Source: Nocardia cerradoensis NBRC 101014
GTDB taxonomy: Bacteria; Actinomycetota; Actinomycetes; Mycobacteriales; Mycobacteriaceae
Length of the DNA: 64,000 nucleotides
Direction of reading: 5' to 3'
Assembly: GCF_000308535.1 (NCBI RefSeq)
Contig: NZ_BAFW01000146.1
Location: 100,389-164,388 of the forward strand
Under the pieces are notes generated by a model, which was given only the letters and a program-made list of their open reading frames with translations, was not told the DNA's origin and made no database searches. The position numbers and the translations under genes are program-made. Positions 34,027 to 42,732 of this stretch are shown piece by piece. Position 1 is the stretch's first letter. Each line of letters begins with the position of its first letter.

Positions 34027-35514
34027 TCAGTCGCCACCGAATCGAAGGTCGCCGTCGGCACCGATCTCGACAACGGCCCCCGTCACCTCGGCGCTCACGA
34101 GATGCTCGACGTCGGCCGATCGGCGGGTGGAGGCCAGCGTGCGTCCGCCGTCGGGAGTTCGCGCCGCGACGAATCCGGCCTCTGGATTTCCGGTCCGGTC
34201 ATAGACGACCGTCCACGCCTCGACCTCGCCGGGCCCGGCGTAGCCCGGATGCGCGCGTACCGTCGGCTCACGGTCGACGCGCTCCTGCACATCGACTCGC
34301 CGGAACCCCGCGCGCGGCGGTTCGCTGCTGTAGACGCCGAAGGCGTGCTTGGTCAGGTAGCCGCCGTTGGCGGTGAGCAAACCGTAGCTGCCCGGCGCAC
34401 GTCGCAGCCTGGTCGCCAGCGTGGCGATGGCATGGGTGCTGTAGTTGTTCCACGGTCCGCCCGCGAAGGTCAGTCCCCCGGTGACGGTCAGCGGGCGGGC
34501 GGGGTCGTCGGTCGGTAGGCCGAGTTCACGCGCCGCCACCTGTACCGCGGAGGGAAAGCACGAGTACACATCGATGTGGGCGAGTTCGTCTACGCCGATT
34601 CCGGCCAGCTCCAGCACGTGCGCGCCCGCGTGCCGGATCGCAGGCGATCGGTCCAGGGCGCCGCGTTGGGCGATGTCGTAGGTGTCGTGCGCCTCTGTTC
34701 CGGCGTGCGGGAAGATCCAGTTCTCGCGCGGAATCCCTAGCCGGGCAGCCACTTCCACCGAACACAGCAGCAGCGCGGCGCCCTGCTCGACCATGTTGTT
34801 GGAGTTCATCAGCTTCGTATAGGGCCAGGCGATCCACCGGTTGGTTTCGCTGGGCGTGACGATCTCCACGGCGGTGTGCACGCGTTGGGTCCAGGCGTGC
34901 GGATTGCTCGCGGCGACCTCGCTGAAACGGGACCACAGGGCACCGATCGCTGCGCGATGGTCGTCCACGGAGCGCCCGGCGGACACGCGCAACGCCTGTT
35001 CGAACAGGGGGTAGATGTAGGCGGGGCGGTCGAGTCCGGCCCGTTTCTCGGTATCCGAACGCATCGGGACCTCGGGCACCAGCATCGGCGCCGCGGCTAC
35101 CGTGTCGTCCTGGATGGTCCAATGGGGTCGAATCCCCTGCGCGCGCAGCTTCATTCGAGTGCGCCAGGATTCCGCACCGCCGACCAGAACCACATCGCAG
35201 CGGCCGGCGGCGATATCTTGCGCGGCCTGGTTGACCAGCACCTGCGGCGTGCTGCCACCGCTTCCGGTGTACCCGGTGTGGCGCGGCGTGGCACCGATTC
35301 GTTCGGCGACCAGCGCGCCGGGATCGCGGTAGCGCCACGACAGCAGGCCGACGATCCGCACGGAGTCGACCAGTTCCAGCAGGCGCGCCGTACCGGCCTC
35401 GGTCGCGGCGCGCGAGGCGGCGTAGACGATCAGGTCGACGGGCTCGCAGCCGCCCTCACGTTCGTTGATCTGGCCGCCGCCGACGAGAATCGGGGTGCGG
35501 GGGTCCAGTGTCAT
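34027..35514 (-). CDS. thiolase-like acetyl-CoA acetyltransferase family protein
   Basis: 495 residues from ATG 35514, about 100 longer than classical thiolases because of a C-terminal extension (from about residue 400, GYAGPGEVEAWTVVYDRTGN). The N-terminal half has TPILVGGGQINER and the stretch SGGSTPQVLVNQAAQDIAAG, where the standard nucleophile Cys is absent; a Cys occurs later in DVYSCFPSAVQVA, a feature of this actinobacterial subfamily. It overlaps the LLM gene by ATGA. Probably acts on an acyl-CoA intermediate; true thiolysis is doubtful. Confidence 0.82.
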   Translation of the reverse strand: MTLDPRTPILVGGGQINEREGGCEPVDLIVYAASRAATEAGTARLLELVDSVRIVGLLSWRYRDPGALVAERIGATPRHTGYTGSGGSTPQVLVNQAAQDIAAGRCDVVLVGGAESWRTRMKLRAQGIRPHWTIQDDTVAAAPMLVPEVPMRSDTEKRAGLDRPAYIYPLFEQALRVSAGRSVDDHRAAIGALWSRFSEVAASNPHAWTQRVHTAVEIVTPSETNRWIAWPYTKLMNSNNMVEQGAALLLCSVEVAARLGIPRENWIFPHAGTEAHDTYDIAQRGALDRSPAIRHAGAHVLELAGIGVDELAHIDVYSCFPSAVQVAARELGLPTDDPARPLTVTGGLTFAGGPWNNYSTHAIATLATRLRRAPGSYGLLTANGGYLTKHAFGVYSSEPPRAGFRRVDVQERVDREPTVRAHPGYAGPGEVEAWTVVYDRTGNPEAGFVAARTPDGGRTLASTRRSADVEHLVSAEVTGAVVEIGADGDLRFGGD

Positions 35515-36557
35515 GAGCGCACCGCCTCGAGGATCCGTTCCCGGGATTCGGGTTTCGGCCACCCGCCGAGGATGACGGTGGTCAAACAGGTTGGCTTCCA
35601 ACGATTCACGATGTCCTCACAGATCTTGTCGACCGGTCCGACGAGGGCGACGTCCTCCACCATCGCCGTCGGCACCGCTTGTGTGGCCAGGTCGGCCCGG
35701 CCGCCGAGATAGAGACGCTGAATTTCGGCGCAGACCTCACCCCAGCCCATGCGGGCGAACACATCGTTGTGAAAGTTCGCGCCCTGCGCGCCCATCCCGC
35801 CCGCGTAGAGAGCGACCACCGGTTTGAGCCGGGCCGCCGCGCGATCCACGTCGTCGTCCTCCGACAGCCAGCAGACGTTGGCGATCTCGAAGTCCTCGGC
35901 CGTGCGGCGGGCACCGTCGCGGGCGAACCCCTCGGACAGAGCGGTGCGATAGAACTCGTCGGACTTGGGTGAGAACCACAGGGGTGTCCAGCCGTCGGCG
36001 ATCTCGGCGGCCAGCGCGACGTTCTTCGGCCCCTCCGCGCCGAGATAGACCGGAATGTCGCGGCGCAGCGGATGCACGATGGATTTCAGCGGCTTACCCA
36101 GCCCGGTGCCGCCGGGGTAGGGCAACTGATAATGCTTGCCCGCGAAGGTCACCGGTTCCGTCCGCTCCCACACCGCCCGCATGATCGCGACGTATTCGCG
36201 AGTCCGTTCCAGCGGCCGGGGGTAGGGGCGGCCGTACCAGCCTTCGACCACCTGCGGACCGGAGGCGCCGATACCGAGGATCAGTCGTCCGCCGCTGAGA
36301 TGGTCGATGGTCTGCGCGGCCATCGCCAACGCTGTCGGGGTGCGTGCCGAGATCTGGCAGACCGATGTTCCCAGGGCGATCCGGTTGGTCTTGGCTCCCC
36401 ACCAGGCCAGTGGCGTGAGCGCGTCCGAGCCGTAGGACTCGGCGGTCCAGAAGCTGTCGACGCCGAGCGCCTCGGCCTCGGCGATCGTCTGTTCCATCCG
36501 CCGGGGCGGTTGCGCGCCCCAGTATCCGGCCATCACGCCGACCTTCACCGCGCCCAC
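35511..36557 (-). CDS. LLM-class (luciferase-like) oxidoreductase, probably F420-dependent
   Basis: 348 residues from GTG 36557; GTG 36548 is an alternative. Seen: the TIM-barrel start VGVMAGYWGAQPP, EALGVDSFWTAESYGSDALTPL, LGTSVCQISARTPTALAMAA, TIDHLSGGRLILGIGASGP and later PVYLGAEGPKNVALAAEIADGW. This is the actinobacterial F420-dependent branch (methylenetetrahydromethanopterin reductase-like) rather than an FMN two-component monooxygenase. Located between a crotonase and a thiolase-like gene, it could reduce or oxidise a ring or side-chain carbon of the substrate. Confidence 0.88.
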   Translation of the reverse strand: MGAVKVGVMAGYWGAQPPRRMEQTIAEAEALGVDSFWTAESYGSDALTPLAWWGAKTNRIALGTSVCQISARTPTALAMAAQTIDHLSGGRLILGIGASGPQVVEGWYGRPYPRPLERTREYVAIMRAVWERTEPVTFAGKHYQLPYPGGTGLGKPLKSIVHPLRRDIPVYLGAEGPKNVALAAEIADGWTPLWFSPKSDEFYRTALSEGFARDGARRTAEDFEIANVCWLSEDDDVDRAAARLKPVVALYAGGMGAQGANFHNDVFARMGWGEVCAEIQRLYLGGRADLATQAVPTAMVEDVALVGPVDKICEDIVNRWKPTCLTTVILGGWPKPESRERILEAVRS

Positions 36558-36593
36558 CCGCTGTTCGATGCAGTCGTCAAAGCTGTTGTCCCG

Positions 36594-37403
36594 TCACTGG
36601 TTCCGATAGATGGGCACACGCTTGTCGAGGAAGGCATGCACCGCCTCGCGATGGTCGCGGGTCGTGGCGGCCAGGATCTGCGTCCGGTTCTCCAGGTCGA
36701 TCGCCGCGTGCAGGCTCGGCGCCTCGAGGTTGGACCACATGACTTCTTTGGTCATCCAGACCCCGAACGGGCTGTTGCCGGCGATCGCCTCCGCCGTGTC
36801 GAGCGCGGTATCCAGCAGCCGGTCGGAGGGCTCTGTCGAGGACACCAGGCCGATCCGCTCGGCCTCCTCCGCGGCGACGGACCGTCCGGTGAGCAGAATC
36901 TGTGCGGCTCGGGCGAAGCCGATCATCCGCGGCAGCAGCCAGCTGACGCCGATATCGCAATTGGACAGGCCGCGGTTGATGAACGAGGCGTGCAGCGCGG
37001 CGTCAGTGGCGATGATCCGGATATCGGCCATCAGTGCCAGCGCCATACCACCGCCCGCCGCCGCACCGTTGATCGCCGCGATCACCGGGGCACGCACACC
37101 GCGAAAGGCCTCCACCAATCCGGCGATGTGCTGTTGCACGCGCAATCCCGCCTGCGCCCGCCCCTCCCCCTCGGCGGCGCCGGGCGGCGCGCCGTATCCG
37201 CGCAGATCGAGACCGGCACAGAAGGCGCGTCCGTTACCGGTCACGACGATTGCCCGTACCTCCGAGTTATGGCGCACCTCGGCCAGCACACCGTGCAGCG
37301 CCTCGATGAGTTCGGCGTTCATCGCGTTGAGTGCCTCCGGCCGGTTCATCCGGATCAGCAGGATGCCGGGCCGGGGCCACTCGGTCTGGATCACATCGGA
37401 CAT
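36594..37403 (-). CDS. enoyl-CoA hydratase/isomerase family protein
   Basis: 269 residues from ATG 37403, preceded by GAGGAAG. Crotonase fold: MNRPEALNAMN, TGNGRAFCAGLDLRGYG, NGAAAGGGMALALMADIRI and RGLSNCDIGVSWLLPRMIG. The positions of both hydratase glutamates are occupied by other residues (GGMAL; NCDIG with Asp), so hydration is not assured. First gene of the 34.0-37.4 kb operon, with operator C 60 nt upstream. Confidence 0.87.
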   Translation of the reverse strand: MSDVIQTEWPRPGILLIRMNRPEALNAMNAELIEALHGVLAEVRHNSEVRAIVVTGNGRAFCAGLDLRGYGAPPGAAEGEGRAQAGLRVQQHIAGLVEAFRGVRAPVIAAINGAAAGGGMALALMADIRIIATDAALHASFINRGLSNCDIGVSWLLPRMIGFARAAQILLTGRSVAAEEAERIGLVSSTEPSDRLLDTALDTAEAIAGNSPFGVWMTKEVMWSNLEAPSLHAAIDLENRTQILAATTRDHREAVHAFLDKRVPIYRNQ

Positions 37404-37462
37404 GTGTCGGACTTCCTCGAATCGTCGGCGACGGTCACGCGAGAAGGCGGTACCGCCACCCA

Positions 37463-37485
37463 TAAAGCTAATACCTTTAGATTAA
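37463..37485. promoter_or_regulatory. operator C of the cluster regulon
   Basis: TAAAGCT (37463-37469), 9-nt spacer AATACCTTT, AGATTAA (37479-37485). Each arm is one base from the perfect sites. Upstream of the crotonase/LLM/thiolase-like operon. Confidence 0.6.
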
Positions 37486-37577
37486 TAACACAAGGTAGAG
37501 GGGCAATCGGAGGGGCTGAGATGTTGAGCCGAGTTGGCGGGTCCGGCGTGGTTGCCGCTCGCGCCCGCTGCGATGAC

Positions 37578-38324
37578 TCAGATCCCGACGGGGCCGCCGA
37601 GCCAGACACCGATCTCCTCGCCGGAGACGTGCTGCCCCGCATCGCTCACCAGGAAGGAGACCGTGTCGGCGATCGCTTCGGCCGGTATCCGCGGCCAGTG
37701 GTCAGCCAGGGTCCGCGCCGCGTCCGATCCACCGGAGGCGATGATGTCGGTCTCGACGAAACCGGGCATGACCGCGTTGACCGTCACGCCACGCCGAGCG
37801 ACTTCCTGCGCCATCACACGGGTCATTCCGGCAAGCCCCGCCTTGGCCGCCGCGTAGGCGCTCATTCCGGGTGAGGGCCGTCGTCCGCCGGACGGGCTGC
37901 TGACGAATAAGACTCTGCCCCAGCCATTTTCGTACATCGCGGGCAGCGCGGCATGTGTACAGTAGAACGCGCCATCGAGATTCACGCCGATCACCCGATC
38001 CCAGTGCTCGGGCGAGAGCTGCCGTGCCGAACCGAACAGGTTCATCCCGGCGTTGTTGATCAACACGGTCGGCGCGCCGAATTCGGCGGTGGCCTGTTCC
38101 ATCAATTCGGCAGCCTGATCGGCGTCGGACACGTCGGCGCGGATGGCAGTAGCCTTGCCACCGGCGGCGGCGATCTCCTCGACCACCCGCCTCGCCGGTT
38201 CTTCGCTCGCGGAATAGTTGACCACCACGGAGAACCCGTCGGCGCCCAGGCGGCGTGCGATCGCCGCCCCGATCCCCCGGCCGCCGCCGGTGACCACCGC
38301 GACGCGCGCCGATTCGGCACTCAT
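37578..38324 (-). CDS. SDR-family oxidoreductase (FabG-like)
   Basis: 248 residues. Seen: TGGGRGIGAAIARRLG, NNAGMNLFG, an active-site Ser region FVSSPSGGRR, catalytic Tyr in MSAYAAAKAGL and a C-terminal HVSGEEIGVWLGGPVGI. A 3-hydroxyacyl-CoA or 3-ketoacyl reductase/dehydrogenase is likely. Overlaps the acyl-CoA ligase gene upstream by ATGA, forming a two-gene operon. Confidence 0.9.
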   Translation of the reverse strand: MSAESARVAVVTGGGRGIGAAIARRLGADGFSVVVNYSASEEPARRVVEEIAAAGGKATAIRADVSDADQAAELMEQATAEFGAPTVLINNAGMNLFGSARQLSPEHWDRVIGVNLDGAFYCTHAALPAMYENGWGRVLFVSSPSGGRRPSPGMSAYAAAKAGLAGMTRVMAQEVARRGVTVNAVMPGFVETDIIASGGSDAARTLADHWPRIPAEAIADTVSFLVSDAGQHVSGEEIGVWLGGPVGI

Positions 38325-39862
38325 GCGGTGGCCGTGTTCGCGCGCACCGCGACGGCGTCGGCCGGCGCTTCGGGAAACCGTTGCCGCAGCAGCGGTTTGG
38401 CCATCTTGCCGGAGAACGTCCGGGGCAGCGGTTCGCTCAGCGCCACAGCGTGTCTGGGTCGCTTGAACTTCGCCAGATTCGCCGCTGCGAGAACCTCGAT
38501 CTCGGCGATCACTTCGGCGGCCGGACGATCACTGTGGAACACGACCATCGGCACCTCGCCCCACCGGTCGTCCTTGACGCCGATCACCGCCAGATCCGCG
38601 ACGCCGTCGATAACATGCAGTACCCGTTCGATCTCGGCTGGATAGACATTCAGGCCACCCGAGATCAGCATGTCCTTGCTACGGTCGACGATCTTGAGGA
38701 ATCCGCCTTCGTCCTGCAGTCCGAGATCGCCGGTGCGCAACCAGCCGTCCACCAATGTCGCCGCGGTGGCCTCGGGCTTGTGCCAGTATTCGCGCATCAC
38801 ATGATCACCGCGCACGAGAATCTCGCCCACCTCCCCGGGCGGCGTGTCCACGTTCGGGTCGCCGATCGTGACCTGCGTACCCACCAGCGCCAATCCGGCA
38901 TAGCCGGGACGAGCGGACGCATCCGCGTAGTTCAACGTCGAGACCATGCCCGACGCCTCGGTCAGCCCGTACACCTGCGTGAGCGGAATGCCGTGCGCGC
39001 AATAGAAGTCCACGAGATCCACACCGACCGGCGCGCCGCCGGTTCCGGCGAAGGTGAACTTCGCCAGTTTGCGCGCACCGAAATCGGGCAGGGTCGTCAT
39101 CCGCTCCCAGATCACCGGCACCACCGTGGTCGCGGTGATCTGTTCACGCTCGAGGGTGTCGAGAGCGATCTGCGGATCGTATTCGCGCAACAGCACCATC
39201 GTCGCCCCGGGGACCACGACCAATTGCATGAAGATCGAGAGCACCGAGCCGGTGTAGACCAACGGCGCCGCACACAACACCCGGTCACGCGCACTGAAGC
39301 CGTGGCTGACGGTCTGCGCGATGCCCGGAGCCATCGCATTGCGGTGGGTCACCACCGCCCCCTTCTGCACACCCGTGGTGCCGGAGGTGTAGCAGATGAA
39401 TGCCGCGTCGTCGCCGGCGATATCCACTCGGGGCGCGACACCGGGGGCGCTCAGGGTCTCGTACCGGCGATGCGCGCTGCCACCGATCGCGAAGATGTCG
39501 AGCGGAATCTGTTCGGCGGCGACCTCCAGCAACGAGGCGAACTCGTCCTCGACGATCACCACCCGAGGCCCCGAATCAACCACCATCGGCGCCAATTCCC
39601 GTGCGGTGAGCCGGAAGTTGAGCGGCACGCTGATGGCGCCGATCTTCAGGGTGGCCAGGATGACGTGCGCCAGCTCGGGCCGATTGAGCATCATGACCGC
39701 GACACGGTCGCCCTTGCCGACGCCCCGCGCGACCAAGCCGCGGGCGAGCGCATCGGTCACCGCGTCGAGTTCGGCCCACGTCTCGGCGTGATCACCGAAG
39801 ACGATCGCCTGCTGATCGGGGCGGGTCTTACCCCAATAACGTGTCAGATCCGCCAGATTCAT
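38321..39862 (-). CDS. AMP-dependent acyl-CoA synthetase/ligase
   Basis: 513 residues from ATG 39862, preceded by GAGGAGG; the frame extends upstream but without coding character. Seen: CYTSGTTGVQKGAVVTHRN, YGLTEASGMVS, GWLRTGDLG, IVDRSKDMLISGGLNVYPAE and the terminal lysine in RTFSGKMAKP. Activates a carboxylate as its CoA thioester. First gene of an operon with an SDR; operator D is 75 nt upstream. It is the second ligase of the cluster, so two different acids or two stages may be activated. Confidence 0.93.
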   Translation of the reverse strand: MNLADLTRYWGKTRPDQQAIVFGDHAETWAELDAVTDALARGLVARGVGKGDRVAVMMLNRPELAHVILATLKIGAISVPLNFRLTARELAPMVVDSGPRVVIVEDEFASLLEVAAEQIPLDIFAIGGSAHRRYETLSAPGVAPRVDIAGDDAAFICYTSGTTGVQKGAVVTHRNAMAPGIAQTVSHGFSARDRVLCAAPLVYTGSVLSIFMQLVVVPGATMVLLREYDPQIALDTLEREQITATTVVPVIWERMTTLPDFGARKLAKFTFAGTGGAPVGVDLVDFYCAHGIPLTQVYGLTEASGMVSTLNYADASARPGYAGLALVGTQVTIGDPNVDTPPGEVGEILVRGDHVMREYWHKPEATAATLVDGWLRTGDLGLQDEGGFLKIVDRSKDMLISGGLNVYPAEIERVLHVIDGVADLAVIGVKDDRWGEVPMVVFHSDRPAAEVIAEIEVLAAANLAKFKRPRHAVALSEPLPRTFSGKMAKPLLRQRFPEAPADAVAVRANTATA

Positions 39863-39936
39863 TCGAGTACCTCCTCGTTCGCCGACCATCCGGCCGCGAG
39901 CACGAGCGGATGTGACCGCCCTCACTACGTTGCCGC

Positions 39937-39959
39937 CAAACCTAACAGCTTTAGATTTC
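39937..39959. promoter_or_regulatory. operator D of the cluster regulon
   Basis: CAAACCT (39937-39943), 9-nt spacer AACAGCTTT, AGATTTC (39953-39959). Two changes in the left arm and one in the right relative to the perfect sites. Upstream of the ligase/SDR operon. Confidence 0.55.
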
Positions 39960-40012
39960 TTGCGCAATACCTCCGCAAGCCTTTGTGACCCTCCTTCTTG
40001 GGCACGAAAACA

Positions 40013-40042
40013 ACACCCACACAATAATTTTCGTGTGGGTGT
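40013..40042 (-). terminator. intrinsic terminator of the 40.1-43.9 kb operon
   Basis: Perfect 10-bp stem, arms ACACCCACAC (40013-40022) and GTGTGGGTGT (40033-40042), 10-nt A/T-rich loop. Read on the minus strand the stem is followed by TGTTTTCG, a short U-tract. It lies 30 nt after the CoA-transferase stop. Confidence 0.75.
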
Positions 40043-40072
40043 CGTTCCCGATCGCGCGATTCGATACCCTCT

Positions 40073-41311
40073 TCAGACGCCTTTCGCATACAGCTGGCGA
40101 TCCGCCGCCGCCACAATGCGCGCGTCGTCGTATCCGGCCAACTCCCGCAGCACCCGCGCCGTGTCGGCTCCGGCCCGTGGCGGCAGGGCGGGAGCGAATT
40201 TCTCCCCGGCCACCCGTACCGGACTCACCAGGAATTCGAGCTCCCCCACCCCCGGGTAGTCGACGCGATAGGTGTTGTCCCTGGCCCGGAAATGCGGATC
40301 GTCGAACATGTCGGTCACGGTGTTGACCGGCCCGCCGGCGATACCGTGCGCGAGGAACAATTCCACCCATTCTTCACAGGTGCGCTGGGCGAAGATCTGC
40401 CGCAGCTCTCGCCACACGTGCTCCGCACGCTGCGGTGCCCCCTCGTCGGCGGTGGTCAGGTCGATGTCGGCCAGATCCTCGCGCCCGATCGCGACCAGGA
40501 AGTTGCGCCAGAACTTCTCCACGTGCGAACCGAACAGCACGGCCTTGCCGTCCTTGGTGCGATACGCCTCGAGCCGTGGCCAGTCCGGTAACCGCCCGTC
40601 CGGCAACCATGTCGGCCGCGGGATCGATCGATCCCGGTTCAATTCCGCGTCGGCCAGATCCGGCATCCATGCCGCGGCCACATCGATGCCGGAGACCTCG
40701 ACCCTGCCACCGGCGCCGGTGACGTTCGCACGATGAAGTGCCGCCAGCAAGCCCATGGCCCCATACGCACCGAGGGCATACATCGCGATCGGCGGGGTGG
40801 TGGAACCGGCGATCCCGTCCACCGGCGGCTCGTCCGGCGTGGTGACCTCGCGCAGTCCGGCATAGGCATCGAAAACCGGGCCGCCGGTGCCGAGGCCCCG
40901 ATAGGGACCGTCGGTGCCCATCCCGGTGACGGTGCACAGCACGATTTTCGGATTCACCTCCCGCAACCGGTCGAATCCGAGGTCGAGCCACTCCAGGTAA
41001 CCACCGCGCATTCCTTCGATCACCGCATCGCACGAGCGCGCGAGATCGAGGAACGCCTGCTTGCCCGCAACCGACCGCAGATCGAGTGCGACCGACTCCT
41101 TCCCGCGATTCCACCGCAGATGCATGAAGGCCGGGCCGTCCGGATCGCCGACCGCGCGACTTCCACCGACACGCACCGGATCGCCGAGCGGTCCGGACTC
41201 GACCTTGATCACCTCGGCGCCGAGATCGGCCAGATGTCCGCCGAGCGAGGCCGGCGCCAACTGCGCGACTTCGAGGATCCGCACACCGTTCAGCAAGGAG
41301 AATCCGCTCAA
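40073..41311 (-). CDS. class III (CaiB/BaiF) CoA-transferase
   Basis: 412 residues, normal single-domain length. Seen: GVRILEVAQLAPASLGGHLADLG, AEVIKVESGPLGDPVR, NRGKESVALDLRSVAGK, GMRGGYLEWLDLGFD and the C-terminal FDDPHFRARDNTYRV. By hand alignment the place expected to hold the catalytic Asp (before YALGAYGAMGLLAAL) is Met, so transferase chemistry is uncertain; some family members act as racemases or acyl carriers. Overlaps the hotdog protein gene by ATGA. Last gene of its operon, followed by a terminator. Confidence 0.85.
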   Translation of the reverse strand: MSGFSLLNGVRILEVAQLAPASLGGHLADLGAEVIKVESGPLGDPVRVGGSRAVGDPDGPAFMHLRWNRGKESVALDLRSVAGKQAFLDLARSCDAVIEGMRGGYLEWLDLGFDRLREVNPKIVLCTVTGMGTDGPYRGLGTGGPVFDAYAGLREVTTPDEPPVDGIAGSTTPPIAMYALGAYGAMGLLAALHRANVTGAGGRVEVSGIDVAAAWMPDLADAELNRDRSIPRPTWLPDGRLPDWPRLEAYRTKDGKAVLFGSHVEKFWRNFLVAIGREDLADIDLTTADEGAPQRAEHVWRELRQIFAQRTCEEWVELFLAHGIAGGPVNTVTDMFDDPHFRARDNTYRVDYPGVGELEFLVSPVRVAGEKFAPALPPRAGADTARVLRELAGYDDARIVAAADRQLYAKGV

Positions 41312-41952
41312 TTGCCGACCCCTTTCAATTGTTTCGAAAGATCATGTGTCTGTCCGGGTTTCAGTTCGATCCACAGTCCCTCGGCTTCCGCGACGAGCAC
41401 CTCCCCGTGGTGCAATGTCCCGCGCAGGAACCGCTTTCTTCCCTGCTGCCCGACCAGCTGAGCGGTCACCGTGAGTTCGGTGTACAACGGGGCGGGCGCC
41501 CGGAAGTCGACTTGCAGCCGCGCCGTGCGCGCCCACGGACGGCGATGATTGGCCAGTCGCGCCAGGATCTCGTCGAAGATCAGCGGCGCCACACCGCCGT
41601 TCATCGCATAGCGGCCCGAATGGAACCGCCCGATCGTCACCCGCCCGACCGCAGTGATCTCTGTGATCCGATCCAGATGTATCGGCGGAGTCAGCGCCTG
41701 ACCGTGACCGGCCGACTCCCAGCGCTTGCCTGCGATCTGCTCGTCCTCATCGACCTCGAAAGCCGCTAGGGCCGTGGCGATTTCACGCAATCGCGTGGCA
41801 GCGGCGGCGGCCACTCGCGGTGTCGGCCGGCTCCGGGTGACCGCCTCCTGGGCCGCGCGTAACGCTTCGACGAGCCGGGTGAACTCGTCGTCGGTGACGA
41901 CAGTGGGAGCAAAAGGATCGTCCCAGGTCGGTTGCCAGATATCCGTACTCAC
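41308..41952 (-). CDS. PaaI-like hotdog-fold acyl-CoA thioesterase
   Basis: 214 residues. The C-terminal half has the hotdog pattern HSGRYAMNGGVAPLIFDEI, LQVDFRAPAPLYTELTVTAQL, LRGTLHHGEVLVAEAEGLWIEL. The N-terminal part is helical and specific to this protein. Such enzymes hydrolyse acyl-CoA, often to prevent CoA trapping. It is coupled by 4-nt overlaps to a crotonase upstream and a CoA-transferase downstream. Confidence 0.82.
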   Translation of the reverse strand: MSTDIWQPTWDDPFAPTVVTDDEFTRLVEALRAAQEAVTRSRPTPRVAAAAATRLREIATALAAFEVDEDEQIAGKRWESAGHGQALTPPIHLDRITEITAVGRVTIGRFHSGRYAMNGGVAPLIFDEILARLANHRRPWARTARLQVDFRAPAPLYTELTVTAQLVGQQGRKRFLRGTLHHGEVLVAEAEGLWIELKPGQTHDLSKQLKGVGN

Positions 41953-42725
41953 GACACACCTCCCGGCGCCGCGGCCGGTCCGTTCGCGAAAAAGGCCGAG
42001 AACATGTCGGTGATCGATCGCTGTCCGAGGGTTGCCCGGGTGACCGAGTTCTCCCGGTCATAGCGCTCGCGCAGACCCTGCCCCGCTCCGTCGAGCAGCA
42101 GTTGCTTGATGTGGCGCAGCCCGTCCGGCGGCTGTGCCGCAATCTGTTCCGCGGTCCGCACCGCTTCCCCGGCCACGTCCGGCGTGTAGCGGGTGAGCAG
42201 CCCCATGTCGAAGGCCTCGTCTCCCGGCACCGCTCGTGCCGTCATCAGCAGATCTCGCGTGCGGGCACCACCGATGAGGGAGTCGAGCAGCCAGCTCAGG
42301 TTCACCCCGCCGTACCTGGCCGCACTGACCGCCATCGAGGTCCGCGGCCCGCCCACACGTAGATCGGAGCAGGCGGCGTACATCGTCCCCGCTCCGTAGG
42401 CCAGACCGTCGACCGCGGCTACGGTCGGTTTCGGGTAGTGCAGATAGCGCCAGAGCATGTCCTCCCGCTCGGCCGTGGACTCCCCCAGCGCCTGCGGCGT
42501 CATCTCGTCGAGCTCCTTCAGGTCGTAACCCGCACAGAATGCCCGGCCACCCGCACCGGTCACGATCACCACTCGGATCGCCTCGTCGGTCGCGGCTTCG
42601 GTCAGCGCGGTGTCCAGCCGCCGTTGCAGTGCGATCGACAACGCGTTGTGAGCGCGTGGCCGGTCGATGGTCAGCCGGAGCACACCTGAAGCCGGGCGGT
42701 CCTGGCGCAGTTCGTCGGCAGCCAT
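41949..42725 (-). CDS. enoyl-CoA hydratase/isomerase family protein
   Basis: 258 residues. Crotonase fold: IDRPRAHNALSIALQRRLD, TGAGGRAFCAGYDLKELDE, DGLAYGAGTMYAACSDLRV and ARYGGVNLSWLLDSLIG. Neither catalytic Glu of hydratases is visible, so another crotonase reaction (isomerisation, C-C cleavage or decarboxylation) should be considered. It lies 7 nt downstream of the Rieske oxygenase and overlaps the thioesterase gene. Confidence 0.85.
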   Translation of the reverse strand: MAADELRQDRPASGVLRLTIDRPRAHNALSIALQRRLDTALTEAATDEAIRVVIVTGAGGRAFCAGYDLKELDEMTPQALGESTAEREDMLWRYLHYPKPTVAAVDGLAYGAGTMYAACSDLRVGGPRTSMAVSAARYGGVNLSWLLDSLIGGARTRDLLMTARAVPGDEAFDMGLLTRYTPDVAGEAVRTAEQIAAQPPDGLRHIKQLLLDGAGQGLRERYDRENSVTRATLGQRSITDMFSAFFANGPAAAPGGVS

Positions 42726-42732
42726 CGCTGTG

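Noticed and set aside
36072..37874. A 600-codon plus-strand open frame across the LLM and crotonase genes
   Set aside because: Antisense shadow; it crosses several genes with clear motifs on the minus strand and the operator at 37463.
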